Part shown: positions 33,839-41,600 of the stretch, piece by piece
How positions within the stretch are numbered: the first letter of the stretch is position 1
Layout: each line of letters opens with the position of its first letter
Assembly: GCA_905207905.1 (NCBI GenBank)
Contig: CAJLNC010000014.1
Location: 1-42,969, forward strand
Direction of reading: 5' to 3'
DNA length: 42,969 bases
Origin: an uncultured Lachnospiraceae bacterium
GTDB lineage: Bacteria; Bacillota_A; Clostridia; Lachnospirales; Lachnospiraceae
The notes under the pieces: generated by a model
What the model saw: the letters and a program-made list of their open reading frames with translations, nothing else
Told to the model about the DNA's origin: nothing
Databases searched by the model: none
Translations under genes and position numbers: made by a program

Positions 33839-35098
33839 CTATTTCTGCCATACTTTAAAGAACACATGATCTCCAAGGGCAATGATGGGAGAGGTGAGTC
33901 CCAGCCTGTTATAAGCTCCTTTTGTCATAAAGAACAAATGATCCTTCATATTCTGGCTCTTACCGTTTACCTTAATCGTATACTTATTTGCCCGGTACAT
34001 CTGCAGTACTTCCCTGGCTGCCTTTTTGCAGCTGGCTGTGATCAGGCTCTGGTTTTTCAAGGCTCTGGTAAGGGCTCCGTCAAAGGTAGGCGAAAACTGG
34101 GTGGTCTGATACACCACTTCTTTCAGCTTGTCCGGGAATTTAGAACTTCTCATACGGTTCGTGATCACCAGCCCTACTCCAAGCTGACCGTAATAGGGCT
34201 GATTTCCAGCCTCACAGTAGATGATAGCAGACAGCAGCACTTCATCGCTGACCTTGGGATCTGTGTAATAGGTACTCTGCACAGATACGCTGGGCTTGTC
34301 TGTCTCATTGGAGTCCGTTCCTACGGTTCCCTTTCCATTTTTATCAAAGGTGTATTTTACACCATTGATGGTCTTGGACGTGTTGGTAATTTTATTGTAC
34401 TTGCTGTCAAAATAGTAGTAAACGCCGCCGATCTTCTGTAAACCCTTTTTGGCATAACCGTCAGAGCCAAGGTAACGCTTACCCACCCAAGCGCTGGTTT
34501 CTACATAGCCTTTCGAATTTACATACTGCATTCCGTTTTTGCTCTTTAGCCAAACTTTTTTCCTCAGAGTGCCGTCATCGCCAAAGTAATATTTTTTTCC
34601 GCTGATTTTTACCAGCACTTTGGTCTGCATCCGACCATTGCTTCTGGAAAAATAGTACGTCTTATTCTTGATTGTGGATTTTCCGGTCTTCATCACTCCA
34701 TTGCTGTCAAAACCGTATTTGTATTTTCCGATCTTCACAAGACAGTTTTTATAGATGGCACCGTTCTTGGAAGCATAGTATTTCTTATTTTTGCTGCGAA
34801 TCCATTTGGACTTCAGCATTTTTCCATCCTTGTCTATGTAATACCGCTTGCTGCCGTTGGTCAGCCATCCTCTATACTTGCTTCCATTCAGCTTATAGCA
34901 GTAAGTTGTGCTGCCAACCTTAACAAATCCAGCCTTCTTGGAAGGGATCCATTCGCTGGGAAGTATTTTTCCCGCCGTATTTTTCCATACATAAGAACCG
35001 CTGGATTTTTTCACCCAGGCTGCCTCTGCCTTCACCGGCAAAAATACCAATAGCGCCAGCAATAAAAACGCTGCAGCAACGCCTGATCTTCGTTTCAT
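33839..35098 (-). CDS. Secreted cell-wall hydrolase, SleB-type domain with wall-binding repeats
   Basis: The 419-residue protein starts at 35098 with AGGAGG 7 bases upstream. A signal peptide (KRR, hydrophobic core, AEA-AW) is followed by about ten choline-binding-like repeats of 18-22 residues (patterns such as KSGKYYFDSNG and KIGGVYYYFDS) through residue 270. A SleB-type hydrolase domain follows, with the catalytic Glu in SAIIYCEAGNQPYYGQ near residue 294. SleB domains cleave peptidoglycan, in spores as cortex-lytic transglycosylases. The repeats suggest binding to the wall surface. It may act in sporulation or cell separation; the neighbouring spoIVA favours the former, weakly. Confidence 0.87.
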   Translation of the reverse strand: MKRRSGVAAAFLLLALLVFLPVKAEAAWVKKSSGSYVWKNTAGKILPSEWIPSKKAGFVKVGSTTYCYKLNGSKYRGWLTNGSKRYYIDKDGKMLKSKWIRSKNKKYYASKNGAIYKNCLVKIGKYKYGFDSNGVMKTGKSTIKNKTYYFSRSNGRMQTKVLVKISGKKYYFGDDGTLRKKVWLKSKNGMQYVNSKGYVETSAWVGKRYLGSDGYAKKGLQKIGGVYYYFDSKYNKITNTSKTINGVKYTFDKNGKGTVGTDSNETDKPSVSVQSTYYTDPKVSDEVLLSAIIYCEAGNQPYYGQLGVGLVITNRMRSSKFPDKLKEVVYQTTQFSPTFDGALTRALKNQSLITASCKKAAREVLQMYRANKYTIKVNGKSQNMKDHLFFMTKGAYNRLGLTSPIIALGDHVFFKVWQK

Positions 35099-35226
35099 GA
35101 TAAGTCCTCCTGTAATGCTTTTTTCTCTTACCTCTTCAAATATTACATATTTGTTAACCACTTTTTACATTATATAACAACTATTTTCGTTTGTCAAACA
35201 TTTTGTACCGCAATGCACAACACCAG

Positions 35227-35291
35227 AATCGGGTTTCCACATCCCCTCCTTTCCCCAAAGGTTCCAAAGACACGGATGCGGAAACCCGATT
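35227..35291. repeat. 18-bp inverted repeat between spoIVA and the SleB-type gene
   Basis: AATCGGGTTTCCACATCC at 35227-35244 pairs with the complementary arm at 35274-35291, with one wobble/mismatch position. A 29-base interval contains its own short stem (CCTTT/AAAGG). No T-run follows on either strand, so it is not a standard terminator, though it may stop or stabilise the spoIVA transcript end. Confidence 0.75.
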
Positions 35292-35309
35292 ACACGAATT
35301 TTTCAGCGT

Positions 35310-36782
35310 CTAAATAATAATGCAGATCAGGCCGCCATTGCTTTCATTAACAATACGTCCCATAGTATCTTGCAGTTTTCTTTGACTCTCTTCTCCGATC
35401 ATAGACAATTTTCCCCGGATACCGTCTGTCACCAGCTGTTCCACCGATTTCCCGAAAATATTGGTTTTCCAGATACCATTTTGTTCATCACTGGATGCCT
35501 TGATAAATTCCATCAGATCCCTGGCCTGACTTTCTGTACCTACGATAGGAGCAATCTCTGTCTCAATATCTGCTCGGATCAGGTGTATCGAAGGACTGGC
35601 CGCCTTGATTTTCACGCCATATTTACTTCCCTGCTTGATAATCTCAGGCTCCGCCAGCTGAATCTCCTCCTGGTTGGGTGTGATTACCCCATATCCAGTA
35701 AGGCGCACCGTCTCCACTGCATCCTGCACCTTCTCGTACTCTCTGCGGCTGCCGGAAAGCTCCTTTAAAATGGAAATCAACTGATATTCCCCCTCAATGG
35801 GAATGCCTGTAATCTCACTTAAGATATTATAATAATAGGAATCATTGGGTTCAATGGAAACTTCCGCCATACCATTGGACAACTCTACCCGATCCAGCTT
35901 CACTCTGCGAATAAACGGCTTCTCCATGGCAAAAAGCTGGGGCGTTACATCTCTAATACAATGTACCTGCTCCATAATGCGATAGACCTCTTCCAAAAGC
36001 TCCTGCTTCATCCAATGGTCATTACTCAGCATTTCTATCCATTTTGGTACAAAAAATTCCAGCCTCACTACAGGAAACTCATACAATAATTTCTCAAATA
36101 TCTTCTGTATTTCCTCCTTGCGAAGCTGTTCACAGTTCACTGCCATGCAGGAAGCTCCGTAAGCGTTTTCGATATACGCAACGGTCTTCGCCGCCTCATC
36201 TGCGTGAGGCCGTTCTGAATTGACCAGCACCAGGAACGGTTTCCCAATCTTCTGCAGCTCTTGAATGGACTTCTTCTCCGCTTCCAGGAATTTTTCTCTG
36301 GGCAGCTCCCCAAAGGTTCCGTCTGTAGTCATCACAATCCCCACGGTAGCATGTTCTCGTATCACCTTATCGGTTCCTAGAGAGGCCGCCTCTGCAAAGG
36401 GAAGCTGTCTTTTATCCCAAGGTGTTTTTACCATTCTGGGACTGCCATCCTCCCCGGTATATCCTTCCGCCCCCTCTACCACATATCCTACACAGTCCAC
36501 CAGCCGAAGCTTCATAGAAATGTCCTCTCCCACAGAAAGCGCAACTGCCTTCCTGGGCACAAATTTAGGCTCTACAGTGGTAATCGCCTTTCCCACTCCA
36601 CTGGTGGGAAGCTCATCTCTGGTCTGCTCCAGTTCCGGGCCCTCAAGTCCCGGAAGCACCGCCTGCTCCATAAATTTGCGGATAAATGTGGACTTTCCCG
36701 TGCGGACAGGGCCTACCACCCCTATGTAGACAGTTCCTCCGGTGCGGGCTTGTATATCTTTGTATAACTGAAATTCCTGCAT
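35310..36782 (-). CDS. spoIVA: Spore coat morphogenesis ATPase SpoIVA
   Basis: The 490-residue protein starts MQEFQLYKDIQARTGGTVYIG at 36782, matching the start and length of B. subtilis SpoIVA (492 residues). It has Walker A GPVRTGKST near residues 24-32 and the DCVGYVVEGAEGY and VGIVMTTDGTFGELPR segments. It ends in the conserved GGLICIII tail, needed for membrane targeting through SpoVM. SpoIVA polymerises with ATP into the basement layer of the coat around the forespore. The frame extends to 36959, but that part has no good start. Confidence 0.97.
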   Translation of the reverse strand: MQEFQLYKDIQARTGGTVYIGVVGPVRTGKSTFIRKFMEQAVLPGLEGPELEQTRDELPTSGVGKAITTVEPKFVPRKAVALSVGEDISMKLRLVDCVGYVVEGAEGYTGEDGSPRMVKTPWDKRQLPFAEAASLGTDKVIREHATVGIVMTTDGTFGELPREKFLEAEKKSIQELQKIGKPFLVLVNSERPHADEAAKTVAYIENAYGASCMAVNCEQLRKEEIQKIFEKLLYEFPVVRLEFFVPKWIEMLSNDHWMKQELLEEVYRIMEQVHCIRDVTPQLFAMEKPFIRRVKLDRVELSNGMAEVSIEPNDSYYYNILSEITGIPIEGEYQLISILKELSGSRREYEKVQDAVETVRLTGYGVITPNQEEIQLAEPEIIKQGSKYGVKIKAASPSIHLIRADIETEIAPIVGTESQARDLMEFIKASSDEQNGIWKTNIFGKSVEQLVTDGIRGKLSMIGEESQRKLQDTMGRIVNESNGGLICIII

Positions 36783-36821
36783 AATGATCCTTTGCGCTCC
36801 ATACTTGCCGGTTATTGCTAT

Positions 36822-36829
36822 ACTATATG
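36822..36829 (-). promoter_or_regulatory. Possible sigma-E -10 element of spoIVA
   Basis: CATATAGT on the minus strand matches the sigma-E -10 pattern and lies 40 bases before the spoIVA start. The region 14 bases further upstream does not match the -35 consensus well, so this is tentative. Confidence 0.4.
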
Positions 36830-36969
36830 CAGTTCCGCCCAAAACTAGAACCCACAAAAAATTCCCCCGGCTGCCCACACGGCGCATTCCAAGAACCAAA
36901 TGGCAAGTCTCCTTTAAAGCCGCTGCTTTGCAAAGCCTTCTTTGTCTCAGAAAAAGCATACGTTATGGT

Positions 36970-37036
36970 ATAAAAAAAGAAGCTAAGGAAAGATATGCTC
37001 CGTTACCAAAAACAGTAACCATCTTTTCTCAGCTTC
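36970..37036 (-). terminator. Intrinsic terminator of the orphan riboswitch RNA
   Basis: On the minus strand GAAGCTGAGAAAAGAT (37036-37021) pairs with ATCTTTCCTTAGCTTC (36994-36979) with two mismatches. An inner GTTAC/GTAAC hairpin lies between, and TTTTTTT follows. Confidence 0.88.
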
Positions 37037-37264
37037 TTCTCATCCTGTATCTGTTTCATACAGTCTGAAGGAGGTATGTTTCGTGTTCCTACACCTTGAG
37101 ATCACATCATCCTCCTACACTGCAATTATAATCCTGCGGGAGGTCTTACCGCCAGAGGAAACTTATCTCCCCAGTGCGATAAAATGTCTGCTTACCCATC
37201 GCAGACTTCATACAGAACGGATGTGCCAGATACCATCCTGTCAGATGTTCAGCCTTCTTCGGAG

Positions 37265-37440
37265 GCCCATCTCGCGCATTAAGCAGGTTTCCTGGCTCGC
37301 AGTTCTCCACAGGATTCTCCCTTCTCGCTCAATCGGGTACGCAATGGTTCTCTAAATCCTGCTCCCTGCCTACAGTGACCGGATCGCTCAGGCATTTCAC
37401 CTGATTCCCTCTCAACAATTTTAAAAAATCATTTCACTTA
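37265..37440 (-). promoter_or_regulatory. Cobalamin riboswitch
   Basis: The minus strand shows the conserved core in order: AGGGAATCAGGTGAAATGCC, GGTCACTGT, CCATTGCG, GGGAGAATCC, and the B12 box GAGCCAGGAAACCTGC (37298-37283). These match the cobalamin aptamer consensus. Limits are approximate. No B12-related protein gene follows on the same strand before the terminator. Confidence 0.9.
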
Positions 37441-37464
37441 ATACGGCATATTCACACTGAGGAC

Positions 37465-37493
37465 AGTTTATCAAAAATCAATAGAATTGTCAA
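37465..37493 (-). promoter_or_regulatory. Promoter of the cobalamin-riboswitch RNA
   Basis: On the minus strand TTGACA (37493-37488) and TAAACT (37470-37465) are 17 bases apart, placing the transcript start near 37458, some 20-40 bases before the riboswitch core. Confidence 0.75.
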
Positions 37494-37504
37494 TTTTAAT
37501 TTTT

Positions 37505-38125
37505 TCAACAAATTCTTGTTTTTCTTATTGCCGCTAAATTCTCCCGAAAATAGAGCAGGAAAGACATCAGCATCACTGCTGCACACAGACCGGTTAACAG
37601 ATGACTCACCCAAAGGGGAATCGCAAACCACAAAATATGAATCAGCATCGTAGCGTCCAACAAAAAGGTGGTTATCTTTCCATGCCAGTCTGCTCCCCGC
37701 ACCGCCTGCGTTTTTCTCATCACAACGAGAAACATCACTCCGGTCACAGCTTCCTTCAATACAAACAAAGCCGCCAGCACAAAAAGCAAGGGAAATCTGC
37801 TGCCCAAACTTAACAGCACTGCTGCCTGTGTCAGCTTATCCGCAATGGGATCCAGCATTTTTCCCAACACAGAAATCATATGGAAACGCCTTGCTATAAA
37901 TCCATCCAGCAGATCTGTAACACCGGAAAGCAGAAGAACCACAAAGGCTGCCATATACTCTTTTTTTACGCTGTACAACCAGACAAAAACCGGAAGCAGT
38001 AAAATGCGCACCATGGAAAGCAAATTTGGAATTGTAAAAATCTTTTTTGACGGTTCCTGCATGGTTCCCTCTGCTTTGCAGCTATTTTTCCCATTCTCCG
38101 AAAGCTCTTTTTTATTCATCCTCAT
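37505..38125 (-). CDS. CDP-alcohol phosphatidyltransferase, PgsA-like
   Basis: The 206-residue membrane protein contains the full CDP-alcohol phosphotransferase motif D-x2-DG-x2-AR-x8-G-x3-D-x3-D (DLLDGFIARRFHMISVLGKMLDPIADK, read in two parts near residues 71-97), plus four to five membrane helices. The likely reaction is phosphatidylglycerophosphate synthesis from CDP-diacylglycerol and glycerol-3-phosphate; the N-terminal IFTIPNLLSMVRI is typical of PgsA. A hydrophilic 25-residue N-terminal extension is unusual. It follows the homocysteine methyltransferase gene by 6 bp. The orphan riboswitch promoter lies just after its stop. Confidence 0.87.
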   Translation of the reverse strand: MRMNKKELSENGKNSCKAEGTMQEPSKKIFTIPNLLSMVRILLLPVFVWLYSVKKEYMAAFVVLLLSGVTDLLDGFIARRFHMISVLGKMLDPIADKLTQAAVLLSLGSRFPLLFVLAALFVLKEAVTGVMFLVVMRKTQAVRGADWHGKITTFLLDATMLIHILWFAIPLWVSHLLTGLCAAVMLMSFLLYFRENLAAIRKTRIC

Positions 38126-38131
38126 CTTACC

Positions 38132-39031
38132 TTACCCTCTGTACAGCCAGACGTCTCCTTCCAGTTCATGTTTCATTTTACGGATGTATTCCGGTGTGGT
38201 GCCGCAGCACCCTCCTACGATAGAGGCTCCTGCCTCTGTCAGCTTCCTCATATTCCGTGCAAACTCTGCCGGTCCCATACTGTAAGAGGCATTTCCCTTC
38301 TCATCAATCAAAGGCAGCCCTGCATTTGGCTTGGCAATCACAGGTACTTGGGCAATCCGGCTCATGTTCTGAACCACACTCACCAACTGATCAGGACCCA
38401 CAGAACAATTCAACCCCACCGCTGAGGCCCCCATGGCCTGCAGTGTCTCCACTGCCTCCAACGCATTGCCTCCATACAGAGCTGTACCGTCCGCTTCAAA
38501 ACTCAAGGTACAAATCACCGGAAGATCACAGACAGAGAGAGCTGCATCCAACGCCACCATGCACTCCTCCACAGACATCATGGTCTCCGCGCCAATCAGA
38601 TCCACTCCCGCTTCCACAAGATAAGAAATTTGTTCCCGATAAATCTCAAAAAGCTCGTCCACCTGGGTATCTCCACCCTGAGATACTAAAATCTTCCCTG
38701 TGGGAGATACATCTCCCGCAACCAGTGCTCGGTCTCCCACCGCTTTTAAAGACAGCTCCACCAGCCGCTTATTCATATCCTCCACTTTTCCTTCCAGCCC
38801 ATGCAGACTCAGGCTGGCCCGGTTAGATCCAAAAGTGGAAGCATACACCATCTGAGACCCCGCATCCACATACGCTTTCTGAAGCCGTTCCAGCACTTGG
38901 GGATTCTCTAAAATCCACTGTTCTGGGCAAATCCCTCTCGGCATCCCGGAAAGGTATAGATTGGAGCCTGTAGCTCCATCCATATAAAAGATCTTACCCT
39001 GGGTTAATCTCTGAAATTCCTCTCTTGTCAT
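38132..39031 (-). CDS. Homocysteine S-methyltransferase-family protein
   Basis: The 299-residue protein is a stand-alone homocysteine-binding (betaine-homocysteine methyltransferase/MetH N-terminal) barrel. It has DGATGSNL at residues 18-25 and zinc-ligand cysteines in GLNCSVGPDQL (near 209) and GGCCGTTPEYI (near 274-275). It moves a methyl group to homocysteine to give methionine. In MetH this module works with cobalamin domains that are absent here, so a split system with a separate corrinoid protein or another methyl donor is possible. A palindrome and promoter lie directly upstream. Confidence 0.88.
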   Translation of the reverse strand: MTREEFQRLTQGKIFYMDGATGSNLYLSGMPRGICPEQWILENPQVLERLQKAYVDAGSQMVYASTFGSNRASLSLHGLEGKVEDMNKRLVELSLKAVGDRALVAGDVSPTGKILVSQGGDTQVDELFEIYREQISYLVEAGVDLIGAETMMSVEECMVALDAALSVCDLPVICTLSFEADGTALYGGNALEAVETLQAMGASAVGLNCSVGPDQLVSVVQNMSRIAQVPVIAKPNAGLPLIDEKGNASYSMGPAEFARNMRKLTEAGASIVGGCCGTTPEYIRKMKHELEGDVWLYRG

Positions 39032-39063
39032 CTGCTTACCCTCACCATTTATTTTTTGTGCTT

Positions 39064-39085
39064 AGCATCCGTGTACACTGATGCT
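39064..39085. promoter_or_regulatory. Palindrome at the start of the homocysteine methyltransferase transcript
   Basis: AGCATCCGTGTACACTGATGCT is an imperfect palindrome with GTGTACAC at its centre (one mismatch per arm). It begins right after the -10 box and covers the expected transcript start, as expected for a repressor operator or a 5' hairpin. A 15-base part of it recurs upstream of the RsmF gene. Confidence 0.5.
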
Positions 39086-39114
39086 ATCATACACTTTTCT
39101 GCAAAGAGAGTCAA
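39086..39114 (-). promoter_or_regulatory. Promoter of the homocysteine methyltransferase operon
   Basis: On the minus strand TTGACT (39114-39109) and TATGAT (39091-39086) are spaced by 17 bases. Confidence 0.7.
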
Positions 39115-39231
39115 TGACAGGAAAACCTTTATACAAACTAGATATGCAATTCAGTTGCAGACATTTTTTCAATATGTTAAACTATTATTCACCCCAAACC
39201 ATTAAAATATAATTTGAAAGCAGGTTATTTT

Positions 39232-39861
39232 ATGGAATATGGATATTTGTTTTATATTGTCGTTGGTTTTTGTTCTGGAAGCATCCTCTTTGGCAAAATC
39301 ATACCCTTTCTTTTCAAAAATGTGGATGTAATTGAGGCCTCTGATGACGGAAACCCAGGAACTTTTAACGCCTTTGCATATGGGGGAACACGTTGTGGGC
39401 TTCTCGTTTTATTCCTGGATCTCTTAAAGGGAATGCTTCCAATTCTGTTATGTGCATCTCACATTGGAACAGACTCCTGGTTATTTGCATTTGTAATTGC
39501 ATCACCTGTATTTGGACATGCCCACTCTATTTTTAATAGAGGGAATGGCGGCAAAGGAATTGCCGTTTCTTTTGGTGTTTTTCTTGGACTGCTTCCCATT
39601 TGGCAGCCGCTGTTTTTACTCGTTATCTGGTATTTACTCTTTCTTGTGACACTGCCTGCCAAATCCAACACACGAAAAAGTATATACGCTTTTTTTGCAT
39701 TCGGAATCAGTGCTCTCTTTGTCGTAAAATGTAAAATAATCCTGTGTGGATGTCTTCTAATTGCCGGAATCGTCATTCACAAACATTATTTAAGTGCAAC
39801 TGCGCGAAAACAACCGCAAGAAAAAATTTATGAAAAACGTAAAGAATGGAGGCTTCGATGA
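39232..39861 (+). CDS. Divergent PlsY-family acyltransferase homologue
   Basis: The 209-residue protein has about five membrane helices and PlsY motifs. Motif 1 is SGSILFGKIIP then SDDGNPGTFNAF, motif 2 is KG near residue 70, and motif 3 is FGHAHSIFNRGNGGKGIAVSFG. PlsY moves an acyl group from acyl phosphate to glycerol-3-phosphate at the membrane. Motif 1 normally reads GSGNxGATN, so this copy is divergent and may be a second, specialised PlsY. The start at 39232 has CAGG 7-8 bases upstream. The stop overlaps the next gene's start (ATGA). The DNA is visibly richer in A and T than the flanks. Confidence 0.82.
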   Translation: MEYGYLFYIVVGFCSGSILFGKIIPFLFKNVDVIEASDDGNPGTFNAFAYGGTRCGLLVLFLDLLKGMLPILLCASHIGTDSWLFAFVIASPVFGHAHSIFNRGNGGKGIAVSFGVFLGLLPIWQPLFLLVIWYLLFLVTLPAKSNTRKSIYAFFAFGISALFVVKCKIILCGCLLIAGIVIHKHYLSATARKQPQEKIYEKRKEWRLR

Positions 39862-40976
39862 AAGCATTAATATTATCTTGCAATACGGGAGGCGGCCACA
39901 ATTCCGCAGCAAAAGCAATTGCAGAAGAACTTCACAGTCATGGCGACGAAGCTTATGTGTTCGATTACCTTTGTCTCGCAGGTAAGGGAGTATCCAAATT
40001 AGTTGGAAACGGTTATGTACAAATTGTGAAAAAAACTCCTCTTTTATTTGGACTTTTCTATAAATTAGGCATGTTAATCAGTCGGATTACTCGAAAGTCA
40101 CCTGTTTATTATATAAACGGACGTATGGCAAAATATCTCAACAGTTACCTGAAGGAACATCCCGCAGACGTTTTAATCATGCCGCATCTCTATCCTGCCG
40201 AAACAATTACTTACATGAAACGAAAGGGAATGGATCTTCCTGTAACAATTGCTGTAATGACCGATTACACTTGCATTCCATTTTGGGAGGAAACGGAATG
40301 CGATCACTATGTTCTTCCCCATGAAGCTTTACGAAAATCCTGCATAAAAAAAGGGATCCCAAATGAAAAAATTCAAACATTCGGAATTCCTGTATCCAAA
40401 AATTGCCGTCTAAAAATCAGCAAAGAAGAAGCTCGGGAAAAATTAGGCTTAGAATTAAACCAAAAATATTTTCTTGTAGCCGGAGGCAGCATGGGTGCCG
40501 GAGATTTTACAGAACTTATTCAAAAATTAGTTCTCAGTACAGATACCGAACAAATTCTTGCCGTTTGTGGAAATAATCGAAAAGCAGAACGAAAATTAAA
40601 GAAAAAATTCAAAGACGAATCTCGCGTAATGGTGTTCGGTTTCACCGAACAGATGCCGCTTTATTTGAGTGCCTGTGATGTGGTATTTACAAAGCCTGGG
40701 GGCTTAACCTCCACAGAAGCTGCTGTCATCGGCGTTCCTATCATTCATACAGCTCCAATTCCTGGCTGCGAAACGATCAATCGCCGTTTTTTTATGCGTG
40801 CTGGCATGAGTTGGTCTGCGCTTACTTTAAAAGGGCAAGTTCACAAAGGAATTCGTCTTATGAATGACCTGGAAGCTCAAAAAAAGATGAAAGACCACCA
40901 AGCAAAACAAATTCATGGAGATGCTGTCGAACAATTATACAAATTCATCTGTCTTCAGTGCAATTCCAGAAAGTAA
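39858..40976 (+). CDS. Diacylglycerol glycosyltransferase-like protein (MGDG synthase/UgtP family)
   Basis: The 372-residue protein starts MKALILSCNTGGGHNSAAKAIAEEL at 39858, with GGAGG 6 bases upstream. The glycine-rich GGGHN motif, MPHLYPAETITYMKR and TIAVMTDYTCIPFWEE in the N-terminal half match GT28 MGDG synthase-like enzymes. The C-terminal sugar-nucleotide site reads FTKPGGLTSTEAAVIGVPII. Such enzymes add glucose, galactose or a related sugar to diacylglycerol at the membrane surface. Coupled translation with the PlsY homologue suggests a dedicated glycolipid pathway. The sugar donor cannot be told. Confidence 0.85.
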   Translation: MKALILSCNTGGGHNSAAKAIAEELHSHGDEAYVFDYLCLAGKGVSKLVGNGYVQIVKKTPLLFGLFYKLGMLISRITRKSPVYYINGRMAKYLNSYLKEHPADVLIMPHLYPAETITYMKRKGMDLPVTIAVMTDYTCIPFWEETECDHYVLPHEALRKSCIKKGIPNEKIQTFGIPVSKNCRLKISKEEAREKLGLELNQKYFLVAGGSMGAGDFTELIQKLVLSTDTEQILAVCGNNRKAERKLKKKFKDESRVMVFGFTEQMPLYLSACDVVFTKPGGLTSTEAAVIGVPIIHTAPIPGCETINRRFFMRAGMSWSALTLKGQVHKGIRLMNDLEAQKKMKDHQAKQIHGDAVEQLYKFICLQCNSRK

Positions 40977-41050
40977 TTCGTCAAACCGATTCTTCTTTAC
41001 AAAAACAAATCTATGTGAATGATGGTGGGATTCTTCCCAATAAAACAAAA

Positions 41051-41089
41051 GATGCTGCAATCTTATTTTAAGACTGCAGCACCTTTTTG
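41051..41089. terminator. Terminator of the PlsY-glycosyltransferase operon
   Basis: ATGCTGCAATCTTA pairs with TAAGACTGCAGCAC (one mismatch and one G-U pair) and is followed by CTTTTTG on the plus strand. On the minus strand TCTTTTGTTTTA follows, so it may also end the convergent HD gene. Confidence 0.85.
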
Positions 41090-41105
41090 AATTATGTGGC
41101 AGTAA

Positions 41106-41600
41106 TCAAACGGAAGAAACCACCATTCTGTTATTTTTCGCTAAAGCGATTGCTACATGGCAAAGTTCCATGGAAGCACATATTTTGTCTGCTAAAGTAA
41201 TAATCCATCCTTCTTTATTTTTCGGAATCGGTCCAAGGGGAAACATGTGGGAAAGGATCGCATTTTGTTCCCGTTCGCCAATGGCAAATACACGCTCACT
41301 ATTTTGAGCAGCGGCTTTGGGATGATAAAATGCTTGGGCTTCGCCAGTCGGTGTTTTCTCTTTAAAATCATAAAGGCAAAAATCATGGAGCAATCCCGCT
41401 CTTGCAGAAACCCTTTCATCACATCCAACCTTTTTGGCAATGAGCCAAGAGACATACGAAACGTTTATGCTGTGCATTAAACGATTTGTCCATTGATGGT
41501 GACAAAATCTGCCGAGAGAAAGAAATTCTTCGTTATTTAGAATCGGCAACACCTCTGCCAAATACTCCTTTGAGACTTCATCCGATATCTGAAGATCCAT
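41106..41600 (-). CDS. HD-domain hydrolase
   Basis: The protein has about 164 residues from the ATG at 41600; a TTG at 41606 is an alternative. It carries an HD domain: His near 44 in LMHSINVSYVSWLIAKKVG, the HD pair in ARAGLLHDFCLYDF near 72-73, His in ILSHMFP and a later Asp in LADKICASME. HD proteins are metal-dependent phosphohydrolases. The order resembles YqeK-like or small HDIG-type enzymes, but the substrate is unknown. It converges on the glycolipid operon and shares its A+T-rich character. Confidence 0.8.
   Translation of the reverse strand: MDLQISDEVSKEYLAEVLPILNNEEFLSLGRFCHHQWTNRLMHSINVSYVSWLIAKKVGCDERVSARAGLLHDFCLYDFKEKTPTGEAQAFYHPKAAAQNSERVFAIGEREQNAILSHMFPLGPIPKNKEGWIITLADKICASMELCHVAIALAKNNRMVVSSV

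Larger units (their letters stand above)
36968..37458 (-). ncRNA. Predicted orphan cobalamin-riboswitch transcript without a gene
   Basis: A strong promoter, a cobalamin riboswitch, about 230 bases of tail and an intrinsic terminator follow each other on the minus strand. No reading frame in the tail exceeds about 20 codons behind a ribosome binding site; the one AGGAGG is followed at once by ATGATGTGA. The tail can fold into successive hairpins at 37272-37243, 37238-37219, 37206-37186, 37182-37163, 37155-37134, an AGGAGG/CCTCCT stem at 37116-37069 enclosing GTGT-AGGA-ACAC, and 37063-37045. This suggests a regulatory RNA. A remnant left after loss of a B12 transport gene is the main alternative. 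Confidence 0.55.

Noticed and set aside
37083..37355. A 90-codon plus-strand reading frame with a GTG start and AAGGAGG upstream
   Set aside because: It runs antisense through the cobalamin aptamer and its tail, and the product has no recognisable pattern. Conservation of the riboswitch explains the open frame better.
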